This document shows positions 53,122 to 62,483 of a stretch of DNA of 64,000 nucleotides, in pieces; position 1 is the first letter of the stretch; each line of letters opens with the position of its first letter. The notes under the pieces are model-generated. The model was given only the letters and a program-made list of their open reading frames with translations. It did no database searches and had not been told where the DNA came from. The stretch spans positions 1 through 64,000 of the forward strand of contig JAEZTQ010000068.1 in assembly GCA_023443625.1 (NCBI GenBank). The letters run 5' to 3'. The stretch is from Bacillota bacterium. GTDB lineage: Bacteria > Bacillota_A > Clostridia > Lachnospirales > Lachnospiraceae. The translations under genes were made by a program, and so were the position numbers.

Positions 53122-55017
53122 TTGCCAAAAAGGACAAATAATCATATTAAAAAAGTAGAAATAAAAAATAGTCTAAGTACAAAGGTAAGTTTAGTTAATG
53201 CTATAGTAATATTGATCGCATTTTCACTCATAATTTTAAGCCTAAATTTAATTGGCAATAAGCTACTTGTTTTCAAAGAGAAACAAATGATGGATGTTTA
53301 TATTTCTAATTCATTAAGTTCGGTAGATAACAAGTTAAAAGATATGAGTCGAGTTTCCCTAATATGCTTTTCTGATCAACAAACACAGGATATCATTCAA
53401 GGGCATCATAAATATACATACAGTGAGCAAGTTCAAAGTGAGGACTATTTAAGTAAACTCTTTACTTCACTCATAAAAATGCGAGACGATATCACAGGAG
53501 TTTATATTTTTGATGAGAAATCTTTGATCTTTTATCAAGACAGATCGGGTTCTTCTGTTCAACGTAGTTATAATATGTCAGATTTCATAGAAAAGATGGA
53601 TATAATGAAACAGGAAGCATCTAATCTTGACGGGTGTAGTCTAGTAATTGATACACTTCCTGAATTTATGAGATATAGTAAAAGGCAGTTGAAAAAAGAA
53701 GCATACTCCAACTGTATCTATATGGTTCGAGATATAAACAGTTTTTCACCACATGAAAAAATAGGATTTATTATGTTGATCATGCCGGTTGAAAAAATAA
53801 TAAATCTTTTAGACGATTATTTACCCTCTGGAACATCTTATCATCTGGTGACAGAAGATGGAGAAATTGTTGCCTGTGCAAACGCTTCACAAATTGGTGA
53901 AAGTTTAGGGAGTTTGTATCCAGATATTCGTAGTAAGATTTCGGCAAAGCAAGGGACTTTTTGGGGAAATATAGACGGAAAACAGAGTATGATTTCCTAT
54001 CAAAAGTCAGAATATAGTGATTTGTACTTAATTACCAGTAAACCAGAATCCAGTATAAAGGAATTTATGAATAAATTAATTCAATTTAGTATTATTATTG
54101 GATTACTAATGTTGATAATCACTGTGGTACTTATTTTTACACTTACAGATACAATGCTATATCCTTTAAAAAAGTTATCTTATGAGATGAGTAATTTTAC
54201 AAAAAGTAATATTAAGAAAAGATATGAAGTAAAAACATCTGATGAAACAGGATTGCTCATTAGCTCATTTAATCACATGATGGATATGATCGATGAATTA
54301 ATAGAGCTTAAATATAAAAACAAAGTGAAGTTACAAGAATCAGAAATGAAGCAACAAAAAATGTCTTTGCTCTTCCTTAAAAATCAGATAAATCAGCATT
54401 TTTTATATAACACACTTGATACGATACGAATTAAAGCTGAATTAAATCATGATACCGATGTGTCATATATGATTATGCAACTAGTGAATTTCTTCCGGTT
54501 GAGCACTAAAGTTGATAATCAAATTGTGACAATAGAGCATGAGCTAAAGCTCATGCAGGCATATTTAAAATTAATTTGCTGTCGTTACCCCAATGTTCAA
54601 AGTGAATATAGGATTGATAATTCACTTTTAGATGTTATGATACCAAACTTTTTGTTACAGCCATTGGTGGAAAATAGTGTGATGCATGGGTTGAAGAATC
54701 AAGGTTATAAGGGAAAGATAGTATTATCTATTCATCGAGATCTAGAAAATGAAAATTATATAAGAATCAATCTTTATGATAACGGGGTTGGATTAAGTGA
54801 TGATGATTATATACGATTGGAAAAAATGTTAGTAGAATTGAAGGTCGATTTTTGGAATAAAGATGATAAGGGAGATAATCATATTGGAATAATGAATGTT
54901 CAACAGCGTTTAAAAATGTACTATTCTCCGGAATGTGGGCTCAAATATTATCGCAATGCAGAAGGCGGTATAACGGCGTCTATACTCATCAAAGAGAAAA
55001 TCGACTATATGACATGA
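53122..55017 (+). CDS. YesM-like sensor histidine kinase
   Basis: 631-aa membrane kinase with a first helix at about 22-45, a large extracytoplasmic dCache-like region (about 45-310), a second helix (about 313-336), HAMP and the YesM-type His-kinase domain: QINQHFLYNTLDTIR (His426), then PNFLLQPLVENSVMHGL and the ATP-lid DNGVGL and GIMNVQQRLKMYY. Start TTG 53122 follows AGGGG. It belongs with the YesN-like regulator at 56682, the pair being split by the ADP-ribosylglycohydrolase gene. It probably senses the sugar or its loaded binding protein. Confidence 0.9.
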   Translation: MPKRTNNHIKKVEIKNSLSTKVSLVNAIVILIAFSLIILSLNLIGNKLLVFKEKQMMDVYISNSLSSVDNKLKDMSRVSLICFSDQQTQDIIQGHHKYTYSEQVQSEDYLSKLFTSLIKMRDDITGVYIFDEKSLIFYQDRSGSSVQRSYNMSDFIEKMDIMKQEASNLDGCSLVIDTLPEFMRYSKRQLKKEAYSNCIYMVRDINSFSPHEKIGFIMLIMPVEKIINLLDDYLPSGTSYHLVTEDGEIVACANASQIGESLGSLYPDIRSKISAKQGTFWGNIDGKQSMISYQKSEYSDLYLITSKPESSIKEFMNKLIQFSIIIGLLMLIITVVLIFTLTDTMLYPLKKLSYEMSNFTKSNIKKRYEVKTSDETGLLISSFNHMMDMIDELIELKYKNKVKLQESEMKQQKMSLLFLKNQINQHFLYNTLDTIRIKAELNHDTDVSYMIMQLVNFFRLSTKVDNQIVTIEHELKLMQAYLKLICCRYPNVQSEYRIDNSLLDVMIPNFLLQPLVENSVMHGLKNQGYKGKIVLSIHRDLENENYIRINLYDNGVGLSDDDYIRLEKMLVELKVDFWNKDDKGDNHIGIMNVQQRLKMYYSPECGLKYYRNAEGGITASILIKEKIDYMT

Positions 55018-55087
55018 AGTTATAATAGGTAGATTAATAATTTATAAATTTTTAACATCAACTAATTATACTAGGAGGAAAAAAACA

Positions 55088-56644
55088 ATGAAATTAAGCT
55101 ACTCTGTTTACAAAGACAAGGTTATGGGATGTTGGGCTGGCAAGAATATTGGTGGAGTTTTAGGTGCGCCCTTTGAAGGTTTTAGACAAATCAATGAGGT
55201 GGATTTTTATACACAGGATCTTTCTATGGGACCCCCTCCAAATGATGATTTAGATTTACAAATTATATGGCTTGCGGCAGTGGAGCGTTACGGACGTAAT
55301 GTAAATGCTTCAATATTAGGAGATTACTGGCTATCCTACGTTATACCAAATTGGGTAGAGTATGGTACAGGAAAAGCAAATTTAAGAGCTGGTTTGCAAC
55401 CCCCCCTGTCTGGTATGATTGATAATACATATAAGGATAGTTGTGGATGCTTTATACGTTCTGAAATATGGGCCTGCTTAGCACCTGGACATCCGGAAAT
55501 TGCCGCTAAATATGCCTATGAAGATGCCATTGTAGATCATGAAGGAGAGGGAATGTATGGAGAAATTTTCTTCGCAGCTTTACAGAGTGCAGCCTTTGTG
55601 GAGAATGACCGGAATAAATTAATCGACATCGCTTTGTCTTATATTCCAAAAGAGAGCAAAACCTCATTGGCAATAAGAAAAGCAATAGAATGTTATGAAC
55701 TTAAAGTTGATTTTTATGAAGCCAGAAAACAGGTACATAATACTGCTCCGGGAACATTCGGAATTCAAGGATGCAAATTAAGTGAAATACCTGTTGAAGG
55801 TAATGAAGGAATGGAAATTGGCCAGCCAGGTTTCGATGCACCGGAAAATGTTGCCTTTACAATTTTAGCATGGCTGTATGGAGAAGATGATTTTGGCAAG
55901 AGCATATGTCTAGCAAATTCTTGTGGTGAGGATACGGATTGTACCTGTGCCACCTTGGGTGCAATTATGGGAATTATCCTTGGAAATTCTAATATACCTG
56001 AAAAGTGGGCAAAACCCTTGGATGATAAGATCGCGACTCTTTGCATTGATAAAACCAGCCGTGGTATTTGGGTTCCAGAAACAGTTACAGAATTAACAGA
56101 CAGAGTTATGAAAACTACGCCTTCTTTCTTAGGACAAGATCTCTGTGATATATTTGCTGAAGGTGGCATGACTATTGAGTGCGCAGATAAAGAAGACCTT
56201 TATTGCAATAAGACTACGGATTATTTAGATAAGATTAATGGTAATAATAAAAACTTAGAGCTTCCGGTTCATGACTTATGTAGCTTATCTCCATACATTG
56301 TAAGATATGATTTTCCAGCCTTCAGTGTTATGATTGACTATAACGAATCTGTGACATTTACCTATGGAGAAGCACGTAAAATCAAGGTTAAAGTAGTTAA
56401 TTCCTACACGATGCGCCAACAACAATGGGCTAGAATTACTGCGTATATGCCAACAGGAATTGAGATGAAGGGTGCAAAAGCTGTTTTATTACCTTTAAAT
56501 AATTTATATGGTTCCTCTGCCAATACAGAGTTTGAGTTTATTGCAGACCAATTTGAAGGTAGTAAATTGGAATTTATTATTGATGTTTCACTAGAGGGCA
56601 GACATTCATCTGGACCAATTAAAGTAACATTGATGCGTGCATAG
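55088..56644 (+). CDS. ADP-ribosylglycohydrolase (ARH/DraG-like) family enzyme with extra C-terminal domain
   Basis: 518-aa protein. Residues about 1-340 form the all-helical ARH fold: GCWAGKNIGGVLGAPFEGF, the N-terminal metal motif PPPNDDLDLQIIW (residues about 50-62), and the second metal motif CGEDTDCTCATLGAIMGIILG (given as GEDTDCTCATLGAIMG). Classical ARH enzymes are 290-350 aa and release ADP-ribose from arginine or serine. Here about 120 further residues form a beta-rich domain (SPYIVRYDFPAFSVMIDYNE onward). The first motif has ND for the usual TD. Between kinase and regulator of a sugar-transport locus, it more likely cleaves an imported N- or O-glycoside than a modified protein. AGGAGG precedes ATG 55088. 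Confidence 0.85.
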   Translation: MKLSYSVYKDKVMGCWAGKNIGGVLGAPFEGFRQINEVDFYTQDLSMGPPPNDDLDLQIIWLAAVERYGRNVNASILGDYWLSYVIPNWVEYGTGKANLRAGLQPPLSGMIDNTYKDSCGCFIRSEIWACLAPGHPEIAAKYAYEDAIVDHEGEGMYGEIFFAALQSAAFVENDRNKLIDIALSYIPKESKTSLAIRKAIECYELKVDFYEARKQVHNTAPGTFGIQGCKLSEIPVEGNEGMEIGQPGFDAPENVAFTILAWLYGEDDFGKSICLANSCGEDTDCTCATLGAIMGIILGNSNIPEKWAKPLDDKIATLCIDKTSRGIWVPETVTELTDRVMKTTPSFLGQDLCDIFAEGGMTIECADKEDLYCNKTTDYLDKINGNNKNLELPVHDLCSLSPYIVRYDFPAFSVMIDYNESVTFTYGEARKIKVKVVNSYTMRQQQWARITAYMPTGIEMKGAKAVLLPLNNLYGSSANTEFEFIADQFEGSKLEFIIDVSLEGRHSSGPIKVTLMRA

Positions 56645-56681
56645 AATTACTATAAAATGAATTCATCAATAGGAGATTGAC

Positions 56682-57437
56682 GTGAAAAAAATAAGAGTAA
56701 TGCTAGTGGATGATGAAGTTACTATATTAGAAGGATTTAAAAAACTTTTTGATTGGGATAAATATGGATGCGAAGTAGTAGGAGAGGTACTGGATGGAGC
56801 TATGGCCATTAACCAAGCCGATTTGTTAGTACCAGATCTGATGATTGTAGATGTAAATATTCCTATTATTAGTGGTTTAGAAGTAGTTGAAATACTTCGG
56901 GCAAAGTACAGTAAAATGCAGTTCATTATTGTTAGTGGTTACGATGAATTTGAATACTGTAGAAAAGCCCTTCGCCTCGGAATAACAGACTACATACTTA
57001 AGCCCGTGGATTTTTCTGAATTTGGAAGAGTAATCAATCAGTTACGAGCAGATACATTTCATGAACAATTTGTAAATGAATTCGAAATGAAAGAAAATGC
57101 TTCAGAGGATGAAGGGACACTTGTTTTTCGTATGACATCTTTTATGCAGAACAATATGTCAAAAGATATTAGTTTAAAGGTACTTTCAGATGAATTTCAC
57201 TTAAACTCATCCTACATAAGCCAGATGTTCAAAAATAAGACAGGAATGAATTATCATAATTATTTAGAATATCTTCGTATTGCTAAAGCAAAGAAGATGC
57301 TAGTTACTACATCGAAAAGCATAACAGAAATATCAACTAGCGTTGGATTTAGTAACTATCGGATTTTCTCAAAAGTGTTCAAAAATAATGAAGGTGTGCT
57401 TCCTTCCCAGTACAAAAGGTTGAATGAAAACAGATGA
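56682..57437 (+). CDS. YesN-like response regulator (receiver plus AraC domain)
   Basis: 251-aa regulator. The receiver domain has VMLVDDE (acidic pocket), phosphoacceptor Asp57 in LMIVDVNIP, and DYILKPVDF Lys. The C-terminal AraC double HTH includes LKVLSDEFHLNSSYISQMFKN and ITEISTSVGFSNYRIFSKVFKNNEG. Start is GTG 56682 behind GGAG. Partner of the kinase at 53122; likely activates the transporter operon. Confidence 0.92.
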   Translation: MKKIRVMLVDDEVTILEGFKKLFDWDKYGCEVVGEVLDGAMAINQADLLVPDLMIVDVNIPIISGLEVVEILRAKYSKMQFIIVSGYDEFEYCRKALRLGITDYILKPVDFSEFGRVINQLRADTFHEQFVNEFEMKENASEDEGTLVFRMTSFMQNNMSKDISLKVLSDEFHLNSSYISQMFKNKTGMNYHNYLEYLRIAKAKKMLVTTSKSITEISTSVGFSNYRIFSKVFKNNEGVLPSQYKRLNENR

Positions 57438-57486
57438 GAAAACCCTGTATTTATGGACAAAAAGATGTATATTAAATAATAGTATA

Positions 57487-57630
57487 TAGGATTAGGGTGT
57501 CATCTTTTATTATATAAACGCGCCGAGCGTAGCGAGTGTGCATCCGTCGGAGGCTGTCGAATTCTCATGCAGGTTTATATTAATAGTGGTGCTGATGAAA
57601 TTAGCATGAGAATTTGATACCCTAATCCTA
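57487..57630. repeat. 144-bp nested inverted-repeat element
   Basis: Outer arms TAGGATTAGGGTGTCA (57487-57502) and TGATACCCTAATCCTA (57615-57630) pair over 16 bp with one G-U. Inner arms AATTCTCATGC (57560-57570) and GCATGAGAATT (57604-57614) pair perfectly and abut the outer right arm. The unpaired left part holds a GC-rich block (57519-57558, CGCCGAGCGTAGCGAG...) unlike its surroundings. It may be a MITE-like repeat, a structured RNA, or an elaborate terminator of the regulator gene. Confidence 0.7.
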
Positions 57631-57660
57631 ATAATTGCGTAGTGTGAAAGGAATTATTAT

Positions 57661-58500
57661 ATGTTACTTAAGTTATCTTGTGCGGATTTTACATTTCCAC
57701 TTTTAAAACATGCAGATGCCTTAAAGCTCATATCAATGATGGGATTTCATGGCGTTGATATTGGGCTTTTTGAAGAACGATCCCATCTTCGTCCGTCAAC
57801 AGAGTTTGCCAATACTGCCAAAAATGCGAAAGCCTTAAAGGAAAATCTTGATGCTGTTGGACTAGTAGCTGCTGATATATTTATGCAAACTGCGTTGGAC
57901 TTTTCTTTGATTGCTCCAAATCACCCTGATGAGAAAGTACGGGAAAAGAATCGTAATTGGTTCTTAAATACGTTAGATTACGCTGCAATTGTGGGCAGTG
58001 AACATATCTCTGTGCTTCCTGGTGTGGTCTTCGAAGAAGAGGAATATGAGGAATCATTAACAAGATGTTGCGAGGAGCTTGCGTGGCGCACACAAAAAGC
58101 AAAGGAATTTAAAATTGTATTAGGCATTGAAGCACATATAGGATCCATTGCAGACACGCCACAAAAAACGTTGGAACTGGCTAAGAGTGTAAAGGATTTG
58201 ACATTGACCCTTGATTATACACATTTTACAAAATTGGGTTATTCGGATAATCAGATTAATATATTGCTTCCCTACGCTTCACATTTTCATGCTAGAGGAG
58301 CTGCCCCCGGTAAACTGCAATGTATGGTTACAGAGAATACAATTGATTATACCGCAATCATCAATACGCTTAAGGCTTTGAATTATGAGGGCTATATTGG
58401 AATTGAGTATACTTGGAGCGATTGGGAGAATTGTAACCGTAATGACAATGTGTCGGAAACAATTCTGCTAAAAGAACTGATTGAAAAAGCTCTTTATTAG
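57661..58500 (+). CDS. Sugar phosphate isomerase/epimerase (xylose isomerase-like TIM barrel)
   Basis: 279-aa TIM-barrel enzyme of the IolE/IolI/tagatose-epimerase superfamily. Metal ligand positions are recognisable: GIEAHIG (Glu), TLDYTHF (Asp, His), HARGAAPGKLQ (His) and YIGIEYTWSDW (Glu). It starts behind AAAGGAA and follows the inverted-repeat element at 57487. Its likely role is to isomerise or epimerise the sugar released by the ARH-family enzyme; this is context only. Confidence 0.85.
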   Translation: MLLKLSCADFTFPLLKHADALKLISMMGFHGVDIGLFEERSHLRPSTEFANTAKNAKALKENLDAVGLVAADIFMQTALDFSLIAPNHPDEKVREKNRNWFLNTLDYAAIVGSEHISVLPGVVFEEEEYEESLTRCCEELAWRTQKAKEFKIVLGIEAHIGSIADTPQKTLELAKSVKDLTLTLDYTHFTKLGYSDNQINILLPYASHFHARGAAPGKLQCMVTENTIDYTAIINTLKALNYEGYIGIEYTWSDWENCNRNDNVSETILLKELIEKALY

Positions 58501-58530
58501 TAGAGACTTCTATCCAATTGATTAGTAAAT

Positions 58531-59388
58531 CTAAGCTGAAAACTTAGCGTATTTTTTAGGAGATATACCAACAGCCTTTGTAAACGCCTTAAAAAAGTTG
58601 CTATAATCATTATAACCACATTCTTCGCAGGCCTGAATTACAGAGGCCCCCTCTGTAAGTAGAGCTTTTGCAATGGTTATTCGCCGGGCCGTAATATACT
58701 TATTGATGGTAGTACCGGTAACAGATTTAAAAATTCTACATATATAGGAGGAGCTTAAATAGAAATGCTCTGATAATTCTTCGATCGTCAGAGGATTTCT
58801 TATATTTTGGTTGATATAAGATAGAATTTTATCTACTTGTATATGACTGGAAGCATCTCGTTCTAAATATTCATTATGACAATTCTTATTAAATAATCCA
58901 TTCAAAAAAACCATTAGTTCTACAAAGGCAGTTTGTTCTAGTAAATCCTTACCATAACCACTGGCATGGCATATCATGTGAATATAGTATAGAAAGCGCT
59001 TTTGCTCCTCTGTATTGAGAGAAAGCTTATGCTGGCGGATATTATTGCGGGAAAAAAAGCATAAATTAAGATCAGTGGAGGAGGTAGAAAGCTGCTTTAA
59101 ATACTCAGGATGAATTGATATAACAATTCTTTCATGAATTTCTTTATCGATCTGTGTTAAATGATGACTTTCATATTGATTGATAAAGAAAATGTCCCCA
59201 GGAGATATGCTATAAAAGCGATTATCAATTAAAAATTGTTTCCCTCCGGATTTTGAATAATATATTTCATAACAGTCATGAATATGCATATTCATGGGCT
59301 TCTCATCCTTATATAAATGTGCCAGGGCAAAAGTTTTGCTTTCCAAACACGAATCTATAGAAGCTTTACAGGAATTAAATTCTTTCAT
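58531..59388 (-). CDS. AraC-family transcriptional regulator
   Basis: 285-aa regulator: N-terminal cupin (MNMHIHDCYEIYYSKSGGKQ, ISPGDIFFINQYESHHL) and C-terminal double HTH (TIEELSEHFYLSSSYICRIFK and VIQACEECGYNDYSNFFKAF, GISPKKYAKFSA). Start ATG 59388 follows GGAGG. It is divergent from kduI-kduD, with four TGCAA-centred motifs between, so it probably activates them. Confidence 0.9.
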   Translation of the reverse strand: MKEFNSCKASIDSCLESKTFALAHLYKDEKPMNMHIHDCYEIYYSKSGGKQFLIDNRFYSISPGDIFFINQYESHHLTQIDKEIHERIVISIHPEYLKQLSTSSTDLNLCFFSRNNIRQHKLSLNTEEQKRFLYYIHMICHASGYGKDLLEQTAFVELMVFLNGLFNKNCHNEYLERDASSHIQVDKILSYINQNIRNPLTIEELSEHFYLSSSYICRIFKSVTGTTINKYITARRITIAKALLTEGASVIQACEECGYNDYSNFFKAFTKAVGISPKKYAKFSA

Positions 59389-59503
59389 CTGATTTCCTCC
59401 ATTTCCTTTATCTTTCTTTTATCTTCCATACTTTTATCTTCAATATACTACATCCATATACCACCATAAACCATATACTATATTTTACTACATAGTTCAA
59501 ATT

Positions 59504-59594
59504 ATGCAAGGTTTTATGTTGCAAATCCCAAGAAAATGCAATTACTATGTGCTATTATGAATATGTAATAGGAAGTTTTGTTTAAAATATGCAA
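59504..59594. promoter_or_regulatory. Four TGCAA motifs upstream of kduI
   Basis: ATGCAA at 59504-59509, TTGCAA at 59519-59524, ATGCAA at 59536-59541 and 59589-59594. The first three are spaced 15 and 17 bp, suiting AraC-type half sites. A likely -10, TATTAT, is at 59553-59558 with no good -35, as expected for an activator-dependent promoter. Confidence 0.4.
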
Positions 59595-59617
59595 TATATA
59601 GAAAGGATGAATTCTTT

Positions 59618-60478
59618 ATGGAGATAAGAAATGCAACATCACCAAAAGACTTTAAGGGTTATACCACAGAACGTATAAGAGAAGAATTCTTAATACAGGA
59701 TTTATTTCATCTGGGTAAGATTAAGATGATTTATAGCCATATTGACCGTATTATTACAGGAGCAGCTGTTCCTGTAGAACCTATACCATTAACAGCAGGA
59801 GAAGAAATACGTGCAGATTATTTCCTGGAGAGAAGGGAACTTGGTGTTATTAATATAGGTGCAGCAGGCAAAATTGTTATAGATGGCAAGGAGTATGTTA
59901 TTGATAGCAGAGAGGGTATGTACATAGGTAGGGGAGCCAAGGATATTGTCTTTGCTAGTATGGATGAATTAAATCCAGCGAAGTTTTACTTTAATAGCGC
60001 ACCGGCACATAAGAGTTATCCCACAGTCCATATTAAGATGGAGGGAGAGGATAGGGAAGGTGTAGTCATAGTTAAGGATGAGAACAAAGTAGAACTAGGA
60101 AGCTTAGAAGAATCCAATCATAGAACCATTTGCAAATATATACTTCCAGGTCAGGTAGAAAGTTGTCAACTAGTAATGGGAATGACCAAATTAAAACCCG
60201 GTAGTGTATGGAATACCATGCCCTGCCATACCCATGACAGACGAATGGAGGTTTATCTGTATTTTGATATACCAGAGGATGGATTGGTTATGCATTATAT
60301 GGGTGAGCCTACCCAGACAAGGCATATCGTAATAAGAAATGAAGAGGCTGTAATTTCACCAAGCTGGTCTATTCACTCTGGCTGTGGCACCAAGGCATAT
60401 ACCTTTATCTGGGGCATGGTGGGTGAAAATCAGGCCTTTGGTGATATGGATTCAGTAGGAATGAAGGAACTCATGTAA
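59618..60478 (+). CDS. kduI: 5-keto-4-deoxyuronate isomerase
   Basis: 286-aa cupin-fold zinc enzyme converting 4-deoxy-L-threo-5-hexosulose uronate (from unsaturated uronates) to 3-deoxy-D-glycero-2,5-hexodiulosonate. Typical pieces: MEIRNATSPKDFKGYTTERI (start), KMIYSHIDRIITGAAVPVEP, and metal-binding WNTMPCHTHDRRMEVYLYFD. IHSGCGTKAYTFIWGMVGEN is near the C-terminus. Length is standard. AAAGGA precedes ATG 59618. kduD follows after 89 bp. Confidence 0.95.
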   Translation: MEIRNATSPKDFKGYTTERIREEFLIQDLFHLGKIKMIYSHIDRIITGAAVPVEPIPLTAGEEIRADYFLERRELGVINIGAAGKIVIDGKEYVIDSREGMYIGRGAKDIVFASMDELNPAKFYFNSAPAHKSYPTVHIKMEGEDREGVVIVKDENKVELGSLEESNHRTICKYILPGQVESCQLVMGMTKLKPGSVWNTMPCHTHDRRMEVYLYFDIPEDGLVMHYMGEPTQTRHIVIRNEEAVISPSWSIHSGCGTKAYTFIWGMVGENQAFGDMDSVGMKELM

Positions 60479-60567
60479 CTTCCGCTCCAGAAAGATTCTA
60501 GAATATTCGTTACAAGTTATGAATTTTGCATCTACCTAATATGTAAATACAAATGGAGGTTTTGAGT

Positions 60568-61371
60568 ATGGATATTATGGGTAAATTCTCCCTAAGTGGT
60601 AAAATCGCTTTGATTACAGGAGCATCCTATGGAATTGGATTTGCAATTGCCAGCTCCTATGCGGCAGCTGGTGCAACAATTGTTTTTAATGATATCAATG
60701 AGAAGATGGTAGAAGAGGGAATGCAAGCCTATGCCAAGGCTGGTATCAATGCCAAAGGATATGTATGCGATGTAACCAGCGAAGATCAGGTTAATGCTAT
60801 GATTAAGAAGATTGATGAAGAAATGGGAACCATTGATGTGTTAGTTAACAATGCAGGAATTATCAAGAGAATTCCCATGTGTGAAATGACAGCGGAAGAA
60901 TTTAGACAAGTAATCGATGTTGATTTAAATGCACCCTTTATTGTATCAAAAGCTGTTATACCTGGTATGCTTAAAAAGGGCCATGGAAAGATTATAAACA
61001 TATGCTCCATGATGAGTGAATTGGGAAGAGAGACAGTGGCTGCCTATGCAGCTGCAAAGGGTGGTTTAAAGATGCTGACTAAGAACATTGCCTCTGAATA
61101 TGGTGAATATAATATTCAGTGTAATGGCATAGGTCCCGGATATATAGCAACTCCTCAGACAGCCCCCTTAAGAGAGCTACAACCAGATGGATCAAGACAC
61201 CCCTTTGACCAATTTATTATTGCAAAGACACCTGCTGCTCGTTGGGGAAATGTTGAAGACTTGATGGGGCCTGCAATATTCTTAGCATCCGATGCTTCTG
61301 ATTTTGTCAATGGACATATACTCTATGTGGATGGCGGAATCCTGGCTTATATCGGAAAACAACCTAAATAG
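60568..61371 (+). CDS. kduD: 2-dehydro-3-deoxy-D-gluconate 5-dehydrogenase
   Basis: 267-aa short-chain dehydrogenase producing KDG from the KduI product. NAD-binding TGASYGIG, NNAGI, catalytic Ser in ICSMMSELGRETV and Tyr/Lys in AAYAAAKGGLKML. ARWGNVEDLMGPAIFLASDAS and NGHILYVDGGI are typical of KduD/gluconate 5-dehydrogenase. Start ATG 60568 lies eight bases behind GGAGG; the ATG at 60553 contains that site. Adjacent to kduI, the classical pair. Confidence 0.92.
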   Translation: MDIMGKFSLSGKIALITGASYGIGFAIASSYAAAGATIVFNDINEKMVEEGMQAYAKAGINAKGYVCDVTSEDQVNAMIKKIDEEMGTIDVLVNNAGIIKRIPMCEMTAEEFRQVIDVDLNAPFIVSKAVIPGMLKKGHGKIINICSMMSELGRETVAAYAAAKGGLKMLTKNIASEYGEYNIQCNGIGPGYIATPQTAPLRELQPDGSRHPFDQFIIAKTPAARWGNVEDLMGPAIFLASDASDFVNGHILYVDGGILAYIGKQPK

Positions 61372-61402
61372 CTGTATCCTGGAATAATAAAATAAGATTA
61401 CT

Positions 61403-61447
61403 AATATAAATAGCTGGGGATGATTTCGGACCCCAGTTATTTATATT
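61403..61447. terminator. Terminator after kduD
   Basis: AATATAAATAGCTGGGG (61403-61419) and CCCCAGTTATTTATATT (61431-61447): 17-bp stem with one G-U and an 11-nt loop. It can end both kduD and, on the other strand, the converging araC gene. Confidence 0.8.
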
Positions 61448-61592
61448 AGAACTTAAATTCAGCTAACACATCCCAGCGATCACAACAAAAATTAATTTCA
61501 GAAATCACATCCAGAATCTAAATCTAGCATCCACTTAAAGATTTTGCATCTAAAATCTATAGTAAAGATTCTATTTGAATTTAGGATGATCC

Positions 61593-62483
61593 CTATGCAT
61601 CAAAATTCTTAGCTAGGTCTGAATTGTTCATCAGCTCATAAAATTGCTTGGGAGTAACCCCGTATTCCTTCTTAAAGGCACGAAAAAAATTGGAATAGTC
61701 ACCAAAACCACACTGTTTGTAAATACTTATTATGGGCATTCCTTGCAGGATCAGTTCCTTTGCTAAGATAAGCTTCTTCTGTATAATGTATTTGTGAATG
61801 GTCGTACCAGAATGTTTTTTAAATTCTCTGATCAGATGAAATTTACTGATAAAATATTGATTAGACAGTTCATCAATACGGATATCCTCTTCCAGATGCT
61901 CGTTAATATATAGTATAATCTCATTAATTAAGTTACTCTTCTTTATATCAATCTTTGCATGGGTTTTACTTTGAAATATAATTGTATTTAAGCAAACAAA
62001 TAATTCAATTAAATAGGATTTATATAAAAGCTCACTTCCTAATCCTTGATAATCTTCTAAGTATAGGAGCTTATTCAGGATTGTCTTAATATTTTCCTGT
62101 GTTTCAAAATCTGCTCTGATTACATTTTCCTTATTACTATCTTCAAAACATCTTTTTAGATCCGTCTTATCAGAAGACAGGCGATGTAAAAATCCCTTAT
62201 TAATCCATAAGACAATCCGTTCATAGGGGAGGGAGTGGTTATTAATGATAGCCTGATGAAGCTCTCTTGAATTGATTAATATAATATCACCAGGCATCAG
62301 GGTATAGGATTTACCTTCTATAATATATGTAACATCACCGGATAAAAATAGATAACACTCATAAAAATCATGGTGATGAAGAGTTACTCGATTTAACCCT
62401 TTATCAGAATAATTGAAAATCTCATATTCGTTGGTTAGCATATTCTGGCGGGTTATATAAGGATGGGTTGTGTTCTTTTTCAT
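61593..62483 (-). CDS. AraC-family transcriptional regulator
   Basis: 296-aa regulator. N-terminal cupin: VTLHHHDFYECYLFLSGDVT and LMPGDIILINSRELHQA. C-terminal HTH pair: IDELSNQYFISKFHLIREFKK and IISIYKQCGFGDYSNFFRAFKK, ending VTPKQFYELMN. Start is ATG 62483, five bases behind GGAGG; an extension to 62513 has no site. Divergent from uxuA, so probably its regulator. Closely similar in build to the one at 58531. Confidence 0.9.
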   Translation of the reverse strand: MKKNTTHPYITRQNMLTNEYEIFNYSDKGLNRVTLHHHDFYECYLFLSGDVTYIIEGKSYTLMPGDIILINSRELHQAIINNHSLPYERIVLWINKGFLHRLSSDKTDLKRCFEDSNKENVIRADFETQENIKTILNKLLYLEDYQGLGSELLYKSYLIELFVCLNTIIFQSKTHAKIDIKKSNLINEIILYINEHLEEDIRIDELSNQYFISKFHLIREFKKHSGTTIHKYIIQKKLILAKELILQGMPIISIYKQCGFGDYSNFFRAFKKEYGVTPKQFYELMNNSDLAKNFDA

